This document shows, piece by piece, positions 8,158 to 17,736 of a DNA stretch of 52,200 bases. Within the stretch, counting starts at the first letter, position 1; the number at the start of each line of letters is the position of its first letter. Origin of the DNA: Nitrosomonas sp. Nm166 (GTDB taxonomy: Bacteria; Pseudomonadota; Gammaproteobacteria; Burkholderiales; Nitrosomonadaceae); contig NZ_FONE01000020.1 in the NCBI RefSeq assembly GCF_900112825.1, positions 1-52,200 of the forward strand, written 5' to 3'. The notes beneath the pieces are model-generated. The model was given only the letters and a program-made list of their open reading frames with translations. It did not search any database and was not told the DNA's origin. Position numbers and translations under genes: made by a program.

Positions 8158-9798
8158 GTGTCTCAAACACAAGTCCTTGCGCGTAAATGGCGCCCAAGAA
8201 ATTTTTCAGAATTAACCGGGCAAGAGCATGTAGTCAGAGCGCTGACGAATGCGATTGAACAAAATAGACTGCATCATGCCTATTTATTAACTGGAACGCG
8301 CGGTGTAGGTAAAACCACCATTGCTCGTATCCTGGCCAAATCACTCAACTGTGAAACAGGAATAACCGCAACACCATGTGGTGCTTGTTCAGCATGCCTG
8401 CAAGTTGATACCGGAAGCTTTATTGATCTCATTGAATTAGATGCGGCTTCAAATACGCAAGTCGATCACATGCGTGATCTGCTGGAAAATACGCTTTATG
8501 CTCCTACCAGTGCGCGCTACAAGATTTATATCATTGATGAAGTCCACATGCTTTCCAAGTCAGCCTTCAACGCGATGCTGAAGACTTTGGAAGAACCGCC
8601 GGCGCATGTCAAATTTGTACTAGCTACAACAGATCCACAGAAAATTCCAGTTACAGTACTATCACGCTGTTTGCAATTTAATCTGAAACAAATTCCACAA
8701 GCTCAGATTGCCGAGCATCTCAAAAGGATATTGTCGCAAGAAAAGATTTTATATGATACGTCATCGGTACAGCTAATTACCCGTGCTGCGCAAGGTAGTA
8801 TGCGCGATGCCTTGAGCCTGCTGGATCAGGCTATTGCTTTCGGAGAGGGCAAGATTGAGGAAGCAGCTGTACGGGATATGTTGGGTATCATTGACCAGAG
8901 CTATCTCTTTGATCTACTGGAGACCATGGCACAGAAAAACGGTGCCAGATTATTATCGTTAGCGGATGAAATGGAAGCGCAATGCTTCTCATTTGATTCC
9001 GCTTTGCAGGAGCTGGCGGTTTTATTGCACCGTATCGCGCTGGCACAAACCGTTCCGCAGGTGATCAGCGCGGATACGCCCGAATATGCACGTATTTTCA
9101 CCTTAGCAAAAGTATTTACGCCTGATGACATTCAGTTGTTCTATCAAATTTCTTTGCACGGACGCAGTGATCTGAATCTAGCACCCGATGAATATGCTGG
9201 CTTTACCATGACACTGATGCGTATGCTGACGTTCATGCCGGATGATTTATCGGCGAATAATCATTTGCTGCAGGCTCCATCAGCTCATAACAAACAGCCT
9301 ACGGCAACAAATATTATACAGTCTGCGATATCCGAGCAACCTCTACAGCATATATCGCCTGTATCAGAAGGTGTGGGTGCTGATTCATCCAGTTTTGATT
9401 GGCCGCAATTGATCCCGCAACTCAAGCTAACAGGAATGGCCAAAATGCTAGCGCAACATAGTGAAGCCAGGGTTCTCTCAGCTGAAAAAATCGAACTGTG
9501 TATACCGGATGTGCATAAGCACCTGCTGGAAAAAAAATATCAAGATAAAATCCAGGCAGCGCTGGACACTTTTTTCGGCAAACCTGTTGTACTTAATTTT
9601 TCTATAGGCAGTATTACTGGATTAATACCTGTTGTATTACAGCAGCGTGCAGAAGCAGAAAAGCAAGCAGAGGCTATTGCAGCAATTGAAAAAGATCCGA
9701 TTGTGCAAGAAGTGATTGAGCAGTTTGATGCAAAATTAATCGTTTCTTCCATTAAACCATTTCAAGAAGATAAAGGAGGTAATACAAATGAGAGGTAA
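8158..9798 (+). CDS. dnaX: DNA polymerase III subunit gamma/tau
   Basis: This is the clamp-loader ATPase of the replicative polymerase. I chose GTG 8158 because it gives the canonical N-terminus [13 protein letters not shown]; the frame is open upstream to a TTG at 8125. Walker A is GTRGVGKT at residues 46-53. The zinc module uses Cys65, Cys74, Cys77 and Cys80. Walker B is IIDEVHML, and sensor 1 follows ([15 protein letters not shown]). The C-terminal tau-like part is short, giving about 546 residues. The 3' end overlaps ybaB by 11 bases. I saw no clear internal frameshift site for gamma production. Confidence 0.97.
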   Translation: MSQTQVLARKWRPRNFSELTGQEHVVRALTNAIEQNRLHHAYLLTGTRGVGKTTIARILAKSLNCETGITATPCGACSACLQVDTGSFIDLIELDAASNTQVDHMRDLLENTLYAPTSARYKIYIIDEVHMLSKSAFNAMLKTLEEPPAHVKFVLATTDPQKIPVTVLSRCLQFNLKQIPQAQIAEHLKRILSQEKILYDTSSVQLITRAAQGSMRDALSLLDQAIAFGEGKIEEAAVRDMLGIIDQSYLFDLLETMAQKNGARLLSLADEMEAQCFSFDSALQELAVLLHRIALAQTVPQVISADTPEYARIFTLAKVFTPDDIQLFYQISLHGRSDLNLAPDEYAGFTMTLMRMLTFMPDDLSANNHLLQAPSAHNKQPTATNIIQSAISEQPLQHISPVSEGVGADSSSFDWPQLIPQLKLTGMAKMLAQHSEARVLSAEKIELCIPDVHKHLLEKKYQDKIQAALDTFFGKPVVLNFSIGSITGLIPVVLQQRAEAEKQAEAIAAIEKDPIVQEVIEQFDAKLIVSSIKPFQEDKGGNTNER

Positions 9799-10111
9799 CC
9801 TAGGCAATATGATGAAACAAGCCCAGATGGTGCAGGAAAACATGCGGCAAATGCAAGAAAAACTGGCAGCTATCGAAGTAGAAGGTCAATCAGGAGCAGG
9901 TATGGTTAAGGTAATAATGACTTGTCGGCATGATGTCAAAAGGGTCATTATTGATGACAGTCTTGTAGGCGATGACAAGGAGATGCTGGAGGATCTTGTG
10001 GCAGCGGCTTTCAATGACGCTGTGCGTCATGTGGAATCTACTACTCAGGCAAAAATGGCGGAACTTACTAGTGGTTTAGGCTTGCCAGCAGGATTTAAAT
10101 TGCCTTTCTAG
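9788..10111 (+). CDS. ybaB: YbaB/EbfC nucleoid-associated protein
   Basis: This 107-residue protein has the family layout: a Met/Gln-rich N-terminal helix ([20 protein letters not shown]), then [13 protein letters not shown] and a C-terminal [12 protein letters not shown]. YbaB dimers bind DNA and are linked to recombinational repair. The ATG overlaps the end of dnaX and has a strong ribosome-binding site (AAGGAGG at 9773-9779), so translation is probably coupled. In most relatives recR follows directly; here the DNA downstream is IS debris. Confidence 0.95.
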   Translation: MRGNLGNMMKQAQMVQENMRQMQEKLAAIEVEGQSGAGMVKVIMTCRHDVKRVIIDDSLVGDDKEMLEDLVAAAFNDAVRHVESTTQAKMAELTSGLGLPAGFKLPF

Positions 10112-10142
10112 AAAGATATTTCAAAATCAAATAGTTATAGAA

Positions 10143-10226
10143 ATGGATATTATTTCACATAGAAAATTGTACCCAGCAGATCTAACTAAACCTCAATGGG
10201 AGCGGCTTCGGATGCTGTTGCGATAA
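10143..10226 (+). pseudogene. IS5-type transposase N-terminal remnant
   Basis: ATG 10143 opens a 27-residue frame ending at TAA 10224-10226. LYPADLTKPQWERLRMLL is the N-terminal signature of IS5-family transposases and resembles YPSDLTREQFETVRPLL of the intact-looking element at 44559-45439. Nothing of the catalytic domain follows, so this is a relic. Confidence 0.7.
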
Positions 10227-10376
10227 GCTAATAACCTGCTAGGCTTCTATATAGTTTTGTTTGTGTAACGCTAATGCTATTGTTTATTCTAGAAATATTT
10301 AATTTAAGGTAACGAAATCAAATGGGTATTTAGATGGTAGCATGGAACGCGTACGTCATCTGAAGGCTGAAAGTAG

Positions 10377-10457
10377 GTATTTGAAGACCTGAAACAACGT
10401 GGTCTCAAGCAAGTTGGACTGGTACTCTGCGATGAGTTTTCCGGCGTCGAATTTTAG
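10377..10457 (+). pseudogene. IS256-like transposase fragment
   Basis: The frame from 10377 to the stop at 10455-10457 reads VFEDLKQRGLKQVGLVLCDE followed by FSGVEF. This matches the conserved IS256-family segment around the second catalytic Asp (L..RG....L...D..SG). It is an isolated fragment without the rest of the gene. DNA from 10458 to 10589 shows no further recognisable coding sequence. Confidence 0.5.
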
Positions 10458-10589
10458 AGGAGGGGATTCGCAAGAATGGTTGCCATCCATTTAGTGCCTG
10501 TAAGTGATGTGTTAGCGATCAGCAGCTCGAACAGTAACTGAATAGAACTTCGATAAGAGGCCCAGAATGGGCGGCCAGAAATATTTGTT

Positions 10590-11273
10590 TCAAGGCTCGT
10601 GGTCGTGTAAAAGCGCAGTCTCGCGGATAGGATTAACAGAATCTGCAATCACAAAACAGCAACGATCCCCCTTTTTGACAATGCATTCTTTATGTTCAAT
10701 ATCAGTTTTTAAAAGGGAAGCCAAGAAACTCAAATCTAGCGCACAAAAGCCTTGGTACTCTTCAGCAAGTTTATAAAAAATACAGTTATGAGCAGTAATC
10801 TCAGCGCGATGTGCTGAGATTTGTTGCATACTTGCATCGTAGCCAAGCTCACACATGATAGCCGTCACTTCGCGAAGCTTATCAATAGGAGAAAGCTGTT
10901 TTATCATACGATTCTCAAATTCTCCGGCCATTTGCTCTCCAAGGGTTTGCAAGCAGACCTTTAAATCCTCTTCACCTAAATTTTTACCAACCCAGGCAAG
11001 AAGAAGCTTCGCGATAAATGAGTAGCGCCTTTGAAAAAGTTCTAAACCACGCGGTGACAATGCGTAAATTTTGCTTGGTCGGCCTCCGGTACTCTCTAGC
11101 ATTGAGCTCTGGATAAAACCGTTGTTTCCCAAGCTGGAAAGATGTTGATTCACAGCATTGCGCGAAATAGACAATAATCGTGATAATTCATCCACTGTCA
11201 GCCCTTTACGGTGACGGAGCAAAGCTGTGACTAATAATTGCTGACTCTGACCTAAAAATGAGAGAGCAGACAT
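10590..11273 (-). CDS. Winged-helix regulator with Cys-rich C-terminal domain
   Basis: This 227-residue regulator has an N-terminal winged helix (LTVDELSRLLSISRNAVNQH then STGGRPSKIYALSPRG, residues about 24-80), as in COG2345 and SufR-like proteins. The C-terminal part contains C-X12-C (HNCIF...GFCAL), then C-X7-CC after 19 residues (HKECIV, DRCCF). A C-X12-C start is also seen in the Fe-S-binding SufR family, so an iron-sulfur or redox sensor is plausible; this is inference. It is divergent from two small membrane-protein genes at 11385 and 11741, which it probably controls from the 111-base gap. Its 3' end runs into the IS debris. Confidence 0.75.
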   Translation of the reverse strand: MSALSFLGQSQQLLVTALLRHRKGLTVDELSRLLSISRNAVNQHLSSLGNNGFIQSSMLESTGGRPSKIYALSPRGLELFQRRYSFIAKLLLAWVGKNLGEEDLKVCLQTLGEQMAGEFENRMIKQLSPIDKLREVTAIMCELGYDASMQQISAHRAEITAHNCIFYKLAEEYQGFCALDLSFLASLLKTDIEHKECIVKKGDRCCFVIADSVNPIRETALLHDHEP

Positions 11274-11384
11274 TCTGAATTAGAAGACGGAATTAATTTC
11301 AACAGTTTTGACATATTTATATTGCAAAAGTTCTAGAATATGCAGTATAGTAAAATTCTTTAAATCAAAAAAGAGGAGGAAGCA

Positions 11385-11723
11385 ATGCTTACATATACAC
11401 TCATAGTTTTAGCAATCGCTGCTGTTGGTGGGGTAGTATTAGCCATGAAGATATTCTCTGGACAGTTGGCGCCATGGTCTATATCCCTTGTTCACGCTTT
11501 GCTGGGTGCAACGGGTTTGGTCATGCTGATCATGTTAGTTCTGGAAGGTTCTGGAGATGCGCGTTTAACTGCCGCACTTGGTTTGCTTGTTGTTGCTGCA
11601 TTAGGTGGATTCTATCTTGCTTCGATACATATGAAAAATAATGTTGCTCCCAGAAATATAGTGATCCTACATGCTGGTCTGGCGGTAGCAGGTTTCCTTA
11701 CACTATTGAGTTTGTTATTCTAG
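11385..11723 (+). CDS. Small four-helix membrane protein
   Basis: This 112-residue protein is almost entirely hydrophobic, with four likely membrane helices (residues about 3-22, 32-52, 60-80 and 91-111). His37, His82 and His96 lie in or near helices. The start is well supported by GAGGAGG upstream. It precedes a DUF2231 gene by 17 bases and is divergent from the Cys-rich regulator. I do not recognise a family; the pairing with DUF2231 suggests a shared membrane function. Confidence 0.75.
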   Translation: MLTYTLIVLAIAAVGGVVLAMKIFSGQLAPWSISLVHALLGATGLVMLIMLVLEGSGDARLTAALGLLVVAALGGFYLASIHMKNNVAPRNIVILHAGLAVAGFLTLLSLLF

Positions 11724-11740
11724 AAAGAGAAATAAATTAC

Positions 11741-12166
11741 ATGAAACACCCTATACACCCCATATTGGTTCATTTTCCAATAGCAACCTGGTTTCTTGCA
11801 ACAATAGCGGATGTCACTAGCTTATTCACAAATGAACAAGTAGGCTGGGTAGCTGGGGTGTTGCTTGTCATCGGAATAACTACTGCATTGCTTGCAATGG
11901 TGACTGGTTTAATAGAACTCGGGAAAATTGATCAGCAGAGTCCGGCAATAAAAATAGCAAACCAACATATGATACTTATAATGGTTAGCTGGTCTTTTTA
12001 TGCGGTGAGCCTATTTATGCGCCTGGATGGTACGCGTCTTGAACAACCAGATCTAATAGCCATCGCATTATCGATTGTAGGGCTTATTTTTCTTTGCATA
12101 GCAGGATGGATGGGAGGAAAGTTAGTATATGAATATGGCATTGGTGTACATTCCGATAAGTCATAA
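11741..12166 (+). CDS. DUF2231 membrane protein
   Basis: This 141-residue integral membrane protein begins MKHPIHPILVHFPIATW, the DUF2231 signature HP-x-HP-x2-VHFPI. Four membrane helices follow, with a second His (ANQHMIL) near residue 75. The conserved His residues have led to suggestions of haem or metal binding for the family, but no function is established. It follows the small membrane protein at 11385-11723 and probably shares its promoter and the divergent regulator. Confidence 0.85.
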   Translation: MKHPIHPILVHFPIATWFLATIADVTSLFTNEQVGWVAGVLLVIGITTALLAMVTGLIELGKIDQQSPAIKIANQHMILIMVSWSFYAVSLFMRLDGTRLEQPDLIAIALSIVGLIFLCIAGWMGGKLVYEYGIGVHSDKS

Positions 12167-13172
12167 GCCAAGTGAAGTTAAGGTAACATGCCGTCTACGT
12201 ATTCCTGCTTCTTTACTGATCGGAATATGATTGAGGTACAGTCTATCATCAGAATCTCTCTTTCTCTTTCAGAGACTTTCTAAATTTCACGAAATAAAGA
12301 TCCTTTTAGCTGATCATCATATTTTATTAAAACCAGATAAATCTCAAGGGTCTCTCGTCGATCAGTGCAAGGATAATATGTAATCCGAAATGCTGAACCT
12401 TATAACTTACACGTGAAATGCTCAAAGAAATTTTCTAGACTTCGAGACGAGGCATTAGCAGTAGCTCAAGAGTAACTCAAATAAATTCTTAGGCTAAACT
12501 GTGTTTTTAGAGTTTTTCTGTGCATGTATGGCTTATAAAATCAATCACTTAAAAATACTAAATTGCCCAGAAAGCCAGTTATGTAGAGGTCTCGATAGTT
12601 TTCTATGCGTGGATCGTACAAGACCTGTTGCCCAGATTTTTCCAGTTTCATCATTGTGATGGATGATGCTACGCATCACAGGCGACAAAATATGCAAGAT
12701 ATTATTGTCAAGGCTAGGCACACGCTTGGATATCTGTCCACTTACTTCCAAACCTCAGCCCCATCAAACATAAATAAGCACAATCAAAAGCCCTACGCAG
12801 AAAATTTCAGTGCTCCATAGAGAGCTTCTTTAATACTCTTTGAATCATTCTTAACTGGCTGGACCTTAGCCGGAATGAATTGTGCGAGTTTCTGGCGCAG
12901 CTCAAACCGGGCAAAGTCATGTCTACTACCAATTGATTCACAAATACGTCGATCGTTACCGAAAACAAAAACATGCGCAGTGTTCAGCGATTATAGGCAT
13001 TTACGATATTCACGATGACCCGATAATGGCGCCATTGAGCCGATTTATTTCGGGAACCGCTTAGCCAAGCTGAACATCAATCCGACCGAGATCGAGCAAT
13101 TAACCAGTCTTCATTGATGACGAATAGATATTTTCAATTGCATAGGTTTTCTGGCAACCGGTCACCGTAACT
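12167..13172. other. Long stretch without an intact gene
   Basis: No open frame here looks like a real protein. Short frames near 12605-12820 and 12882-13064 (for example one containing IHDDPIMAPLSRF) have no recognisable family and no good start sites, so they read as decayed DNA. The stretch lies between the accessory membrane genes and yraN and is probably a scar of mobile-element activity. Confidence 0.5.
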
Positions 13173-13508
13173 CTATTCCTCAAACGCATTCTTGATCCAT
13201 TCAATTCCCATTTTGTTACCGGATAGTAGCACCGCATCAAAGCGGCATGGTGGTTCGGTATGTAATTGGGATAAATAATGCCGTGCAGTACGCAGCAGTT
13301 TGATTTGTTTGGACGAAGTAATGCTGGCTGCAGCACCACCAAAATGTTCGTTTGCACGCATGCGGACTTCGATAAAAACCAGTGTGGTTCCATCACGCAT
13401 GATCAGATCGATTTCGCCAAAGCGGCAGCGGTAGTTTTGAGCCACCAGAACAAGGTGCTGACGTTGTAAATAGGATACGGCTAATTGCTCGGCATCACTG
13501 CCTTTCAT
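13173..13508 (-). CDS. yraN: UPF0102 nuclease-like protein YraN
   Basis: This 111-residue protein has the UPF0102 pattern: AEQLAVSYLQRQ, NYRCRFGEIDLIMRDG and VFIEVRMR. These correspond to the G-E-I-D and E-V-[KR] core of the restriction-endonuclease-like fold. Its start overlaps the end of lpoA by 14 bases, so the two are co-translated on the minus strand. The C-terminus is slightly short but complete. Confidence 0.93.
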   Translation of the reverse strand: MKGSDAEQLAVSYLQRQHLVLVAQNYRCRFGEIDLIMRDGTTLVFIEVRMRANEHFGGAAASITSSKQIKLLRTARHYLSQLHTEPPCRFDAVLLSGNKMGIEWIKNAFEE

Positions 13509-14610
13509 GGATTGGGCCTTCGGGTAGATTGATGAGTTGCGCTTTGCCGTTTACAAACTGGGCTGCAATGGGCTCACGTATAAATTGATTGGGTGGTGCA
13601 AAACGAATATAGCCGGTGACACCGTCAAAAGAAATTTCTCTCACGGATCGTGATTGCAATAAATGGGTCATCAAGCGAAAGGCATCGATGCCTAATGCAT
13701 AGAGTCGTTTCATGTCGGCACTTCCCGCTTTATCAGTGCGACGATAAGCCGTGACAGCGGGATGATCGGGTTGTAATAGCCAAGGCATGTCCACGAATCG
13801 GATGCCATTTAAGTCGTTGTTGAACAAGAAATTATCATTATCGATGAAGATTTGTGAAGTGGCATACACAGGAACATCAGGATCAAGGTATGAGCGGAGC
13901 GCGCGCGATCTGGTGGCATCCAGGGCAAGAAAAATTAAATGATCAGCACCTGCTGCCAGATTGCGAAATTGCTGCAATTTGACCGGATCTTCGGTATAGC
14001 GTAATAGTTCAGCGGTTTTGCCATTTTCATTTTGCCATCGCTCTGTAAAAGCAGTTTGTAAGCGTCTGGATAGGGAGCTGTCATCACCGATGATGATTGC
14101 ATGGTTCTTACCACTGGTCAGGGCCAATTTTGCGGTTTGACTGGCTTCGGTTTCCATCTGCAGACCGAATAAATAGAGCTTAGATGGCAAGCTTATCTGA
14201 TTTTCCACGGTACTTAATGTTAAAGTAGGTACTGCTAGAATTTTACTGGAGGCAATGGCCGAAACCCCATCTCTGGTAAGCGGTCCGACGACAAATACAG
14301 CACCAGCATCTAATGCTTGATGATAAGCCACAAAGATATCTAGCGGGTCATCTGTCGTAGAGTATAGTCGGATAATAAATGGCAAGGGTCGGTCACGCGT
14401 CGTAGCGGTAACAAAACCTTCTTTTACGGTATTTGCGGCTGCGCCGAATGAAGGCGATTCTAGAGGCAACAGTAATGCAATATGCGGCACACCGCTCGGT
14501 TTAAATGCATTCTCCGGCTCGAAGTACTCTTCTGGATGAGTGGCTATCGCCAGTGAACTGCCGTATAGGGTAAAAATAATTACTAGCGCGAGTGAGAGAA
14601 AACATTGCAT
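13495..14610 (-). CDS. lpoA: Penicillin-binding protein activator (LpoA/LppC family)
   Basis: The ATG at 14608-14610 gives a signal peptide (MQCFLSLALVIIFTLYGSSL) and a product of about 371 residues; the frame is open further upstream but that extension looks spurious. The mature part has the periplasmic-binding-like fold of LppC proteins (HIALLLPLESPSFGAAANTV, VFVVGPLTRDGV, GIDAFRLM). LpoA in enterobacteria is a lipoprotein that activates PBP1A; here no lipobox Cys is evident. The gene diverges from rsmI with only 10 bases between the start codons and overlaps yraN downstream. Confidence 0.85.
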   Translation of the reverse strand: MQCFLSLALVIIFTLYGSSLAIATHPEEYFEPENAFKPSGVPHIALLLPLESPSFGAAANTVKEGFVTATTRDRPLPFIIRLYSTTDDPLDIFVAYHQALDAGAVFVVGPLTRDGVSAIASSKILAVPTLTLSTVENQISLPSKLYLFGLQMETEASQTAKLALTSGKNHAIIIGDDSSLSRRLQTAFTERWQNENGKTAELLRYTEDPVKLQQFRNLAAGADHLIFLALDATRSRALRSYLDPDVPVYATSQIFIDNDNFLFNNDLNGIRFVDMPWLLQPDHPAVTAYRRTDKAGSADMKRLYALGIDAFRLMTHLLQSRSVREISFDGVTGYIRFAPPNQFIREPIAAQFVNGKAQLINLPEGPIHERQ

Positions 14611-14620
14611 AGCAAGGATT

Positions 14621-15469
14621 ATGCTGAAAAAAAATGCATTATATGTGGTTGCTACCCCAATAGGAAATTTAACCGATATTAGCTTACGCGCATTAGACAT
14701 ATTGGCAAAAGTTGATGTGGTTGCGGCTGAGCATATACAAAACTCCAGACATTTATTAGCGGCACATGCCATTGCAGCAAAGTTGATCAGTTTGCATCAG
14801 CACAATGAAACGACTGTTACGAATAAAGTATTAGCCTTGTTGGATGCTGGGAAAAGCGTTGCAGTGGTAACGGATGCAGGCACACCCGGTATTTCCGATC
14901 CTGGTGCGATTCTGGCTAAACGCGTGCGGGAGCAAGGCTTTCCGGTTATTCCGATTCCCGGTGCAAATGCAGCCATCTGCGCCATGTCCGCAGCCGGCAT
15001 CATGGATCCTCATTTCTTCTTTTATGGTTTCTTGCCTACTAAAACCGGTCTGCGCAAACGCGAGTTGACGGCATTACGATCGCAGCAGTGCACTTTGATA
15101 TTTTACGAAGCACCCCATCGTATTCTGGAATGTATAGCTGATATGCTGGAGATCTTCGGTCCAAAGCGCCAGTTAACCATCGCCCGGGAACTCACCAAAT
15201 TATTTGAAACCATCCATGTGGGGACGCTGGAAGAGTCGTTGCTCTGGCTACAGGCGGATGCCAATCAGCAAAAAGGCGAGTTTGTATTATTGCTGTCCGG
15301 CTCAGAAACCCTGGATAAATCTGAACTCAGTGAGCAGGCCCGGCATACATTAATCTGTTTATTGGCAGAATTACCACTAAAGCAGGCAGTTAAGCTGACT
15401 GCAGCGATTACCGGTGAAAACAAAAACACACTCTATCAACTGGCGCTTGATTTGAAGGTGGCAGGATAA
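14621..15469 (+). CDS. rsmI: 16S rRNA (cytidine1402-2'-O)-methyltransferase
   Basis: I chose ATG 14621, preceded by AAGGA, because it gives MLKKNALYVVATPIGNLTD, the usual RsmI N-terminus; the frame is open upstream into lpoA. The 282-residue tetrapyrrole-methylase fold shows ATPIGNLTD, VVTDAGTPGISDPG, PIPGANA and FYEAPHRI. The enzyme 2'-O-methylates C1402 of 16S rRNA with RsmH-modified neighbours. Divergence from lpoA is the normal order in proteobacteria. Confidence 0.95.
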   Translation: MLKKNALYVVATPIGNLTDISLRALDILAKVDVVAAEHIQNSRHLLAAHAIAAKLISLHQHNETTVTNKVLALLDAGKSVAVVTDAGTPGISDPGAILAKRVREQGFPVIPIPGANAAICAMSAAGIMDPHFFFYGFLPTKTGLRKRELTALRSQQCTLIFYEAPHRILECIADMLEIFGPKRQLTIARELTKLFETIHVGTLEESLLWLQADANQQKGEFVLLLSGSETLDKSELSEQARHTLICLLAELPLKQAVKLTAAITGENKNTLYQLALDLKVAG

Positions 15470-15526
15470 CCCGATAGCAGAATGCTTGCGCTATAATGCA
15501 GTCCGTTTACACCATTTAAGACGACC

Positions 15527-16564
15527 TTGACCAGCATAACCATTACCCGTCCCGATGACTGGCATTTGCATCTGCGTGATAGCGAGCAATTGCGTGCCGT
15601 ATTGCCTTATACGGCGCGACAATTTGCCCGCGCCATCATTATGCCCAACCTCAAACCGCCGGTGGTGACAACCGATATGGCATTGGCGTATCGCGCACGC
15701 ATACTGGCGGTTTTGCCAACAGCCCTGCAATCCAACTTTGAGCCATTGATGACGCTTTACCTGACGGATAATACGCCACCCGCAGAAATTGTCCGCGCCA
15801 AAGAAAGCGGCGTGATCCATGGGGTGAAATTGTACCCGGCAGGGGCTACAACGAATTCGGATGCCGGTGTGACCGATATGGCCAAATGCTATGCCACGCT
15901 GGAAGCCATGGAGCAGAATAATTTACCGTTGCTAGTGCATGGCGAAGTAACGGATTCCGATGTGGATGTGTTTGATAAAGAGAAAGTTTTTATTGATCGG
16001 ATACTTATGCCACTGACGCAACGTTTTCCAAGTTTACGTATCGTGTTTGAGCATGTTACTACCCGGGATGCAGTAGCATTTGTAGAACAAGCATCCAGTA
16101 ATGTTGCGGCCACGATTACCGCGCACCATCTGCTGTTGAACCGTAATGCAATCTTTCAAGAGGGTATCCGTCCACACCACTTTTGCTTGCCTGTGTTAAA
16201 ACGCGAGATTCATCGGCAGGCTTTGCTGGAAGCGGCAATCAGCGGTAATCCCAAATTTTTTCTGGGCACAGATAGCGCGCCCCACTCACAGGCAAATAAA
16301 GAGAATGCCTGTGGTTGTGCAGGGATTTTCACGGCGCATGCCGCCATTGAGTTATACGCAACCGCATTTGAACAGGCCGATGCGCTGGATAAATTGGAAG
16401 CTTTTGCCAGTTTTTATGGCGCAGACTTCTACCAATTACCGCACAACAAGGACTTTATAACGCTGAATAAAGAAAATTGGGTTGTTCCGGAGCAACTGGA
16501 ATTTGCAGGCGAACGACTGATACCCCTGTATGCAAGGGAGAGCCTGGCCTGGAAAATGACGTAA
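15527..16564 (+). CDS. pyrC: Dihydroorotase, class II
   Basis: This 345-residue pyrimidine-biosynthesis enzyme cyclises carbamoyl aspartate to dihydroorotate. The first zinc ligands are His13 and His15 (DDWHLHLRD). The carboxylated Lys is in GVKLYPAG near residue 100, followed by [17 protein letters not shown] and GTDSAPH with the catalytic Asp. The length fits the E. coli-type enzyme (348). The start is TTG 15527 with only a weak upstream ribosome-binding site, so translation may be modest. It lies 57 bases after rsmI. Confidence 0.96.
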   Translation: MTSITITRPDDWHLHLRDSEQLRAVLPYTARQFARAIIMPNLKPPVVTTDMALAYRARILAVLPTALQSNFEPLMTLYLTDNTPPAEIVRAKESGVIHGVKLYPAGATTNSDAGVTDMAKCYATLEAMEQNNLPLLVHGEVTDSDVDVFDKEKVFIDRILMPLTQRFPSLRIVFEHVTTRDAVAFVEQASSNVAATITAHHLLLNRNAIFQEGIRPHHFCLPVLKREIHRQALLEAAISGNPKFFLGTDSAPHSQANKENACGCAGIFTAHAAIELYATAFEQADALDKLEAFASFYGADFYQLPHNKDFITLNKENWVVPEQLEFAGERLIPLYARESLAWKMT

Positions 16565-16627
16565 GCACCTGAATGTTATTGTCAGAAATAACTGGTTGTC
16601 AGCAATAACTGATGCTCCCCGCCTTCA

Positions 16628-16996
16628 TTACCAGTGCTTTAATGCGCGATTCCACAGATAAAGCAGGCGCGCAAAGGCGTTGTAGGCAGCACGTGCTAGT
16701 GGCCGAATGATAGGGCCTTGGAATAGTCTTGCTAACCAATGCTGATCGGGCGTTTGCTGCCAAAGGCGAATAAATGCATCAATACCAATATTAAGCTCGC
16801 CATCGTCATCTTTGACATATAATCGTTCGCGTACTTGCTCCAGCGAACCACCTACTTCTGATACTGCATCCGGGTTGTTATGCACATCCACCCACTCAAT
16901 ATCGTTAACGCCGCATTGCTCCATGTGCTGGCGTTGCTCTTTGATGCCTGCATTACAAACCGGGCAAGCACTGTTGTAGTAAACTTTAGTGGACAT
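16628..16996 (-). CDS. DCC family thiol-disulfide oxidoreductase-like protein
   Basis: I chose the ATG at 16994-16996, giving MSTKVYYNSACPVCNAGIKE; the frame extends six codons upstream. CPVC in the YNSACPVCNAG context is the DCC/DUF393 motif, a thioredoxin-like Cys pair near the N-terminus. The protein is about 122 residues. It probably acts as a cytoplasmic or membrane-peripheral thiol protein; the partner is unknown. It is convergent with pyrC and follows the exoD-like gene on the minus strand. Confidence 0.88.
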   Translation of the reverse strand: MSTKVYYNSACPVCNAGIKEQRQHMEQCGVNDIEWVDVHNNPDAVSEVGGSLEQVRERLYVKDDDGELNIGIDAFIRLWQQTPDQHWLARLFQGPIIRPLARAAYNAFARLLYLWNRALKHW

Positions 16997-17043
16997 TGTG
17001 TGGTTTCTCAGCAAAGGAATAAATTTTTAATGAACGGCCTGAT

Positions 17044-17682
17044 TTAATAAAATGATGGCATCGATACGCCCATCCATATCATGACCAGAATAATCATGGT
17101 AAAACCTATCCCAATGGTTCCAATAATCATGCCGATCAATATAGTTACGCCATCCCGGTTAAGAAGCGCCAACGCCATGATCAGAATGCCACAACCTGGT
17201 AGAAAATTGGTCAAGGGCAGGGGAAGGGCTATCGCTAAAGCAAAAACAAAGGAAAAAATACCGATAATTCTTTCCCAGGTATGGACACCAATATAAGTCA
17301 TGCGTGGTTGCATGCGATGTTCAATTCTCTTGAGCCATGGAGCGGCTTTTGTAATTATTTTCTCGAGACTGGATCGTTTGACGCGCCTTTTTTCAATCCA
17401 GGCAGGCAGCCACGGTGCTTGCAGGCCAAGTACCATTTGTATTGAGAAAATGAATAGCGGGATGGAGAACAGCGTTGTATAGCCCGGTGGGACAGGGACC
17501 GGAAGGCAAATAGGTACGGCAGCAATAGCCATTAAGATGCCAAATCCACGTTCATGTAGCGCACCCTTGATTTCACCGATCGTCATTATTTCTTTTTTAT
17601 TTTCTACGACGACAATAGCGAGGAAATCAGAAGTAGGACGCTCTTGGGCTGTCATGGGTTCTTTCTTTTCCATTTTGGGCAT
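17044..17682 (-). CDS. ExoD-family membrane protein
   Basis: I chose the ATG at 17680-17682 because AGGT precedes it; the frame is open to 17718. The 212-residue product has a cytoplasmic N-terminus (TIGEIKGALHERGFG), then membrane segments with the family's Pro-rich hairpin (PICLPVPVPPGYTTLFSIPL) and later IALPLPLTNFLPG. ExoD proteins are named for exopolysaccharide synthesis in rhizobia, but their reaction is unknown. It sits 55 bases after the MacB-type permease on the same strand and may be read through from it. Confidence 0.85.
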   Translation of the reverse strand: MPKMEKKEPMTAQERPTSDFLAIVVVENKKEIMTIGEIKGALHERGFGILMAIAAVPICLPVPVPPGYTTLFSIPLFIFSIQMVLGLQAPWLPAWIEKRRVKRSSLEKIITKAAPWLKRIEHRMQPRMTYIGVHTWERIIGIFSFVFALAIALPLPLTNFLPGCGILIMALALLNRDGVTILIGMIIGTIGIGFTMIILVMIWMGVSMPSFY

Positions 17683-17736
17683 AATTACCTGTTCAACAAG
17701 ATTCGGGCAGCTCAACAATAAGCGCTAGATAAGCCG

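Noticed and set aside
10454..10648. Minus-strand open frame containing TGTKWMATILANP
   Set aside because: It overlaps the end of the winged-helix regulator in another frame and matches no family I recognise.
11300..11345. TTGACA at 11308-11313 as a sigma-70 promoter for the membrane-protein pair
   Set aside because: The best -10-like hexamer (TAGAAT at 11334) is about 20 bp away, too far for a confident call.
12605..13064. Two plus-strand open frames of 60-71 codons
   Set aside because: No recognisable family, no ribosome-binding site, and they lie in DNA that looks decayed.
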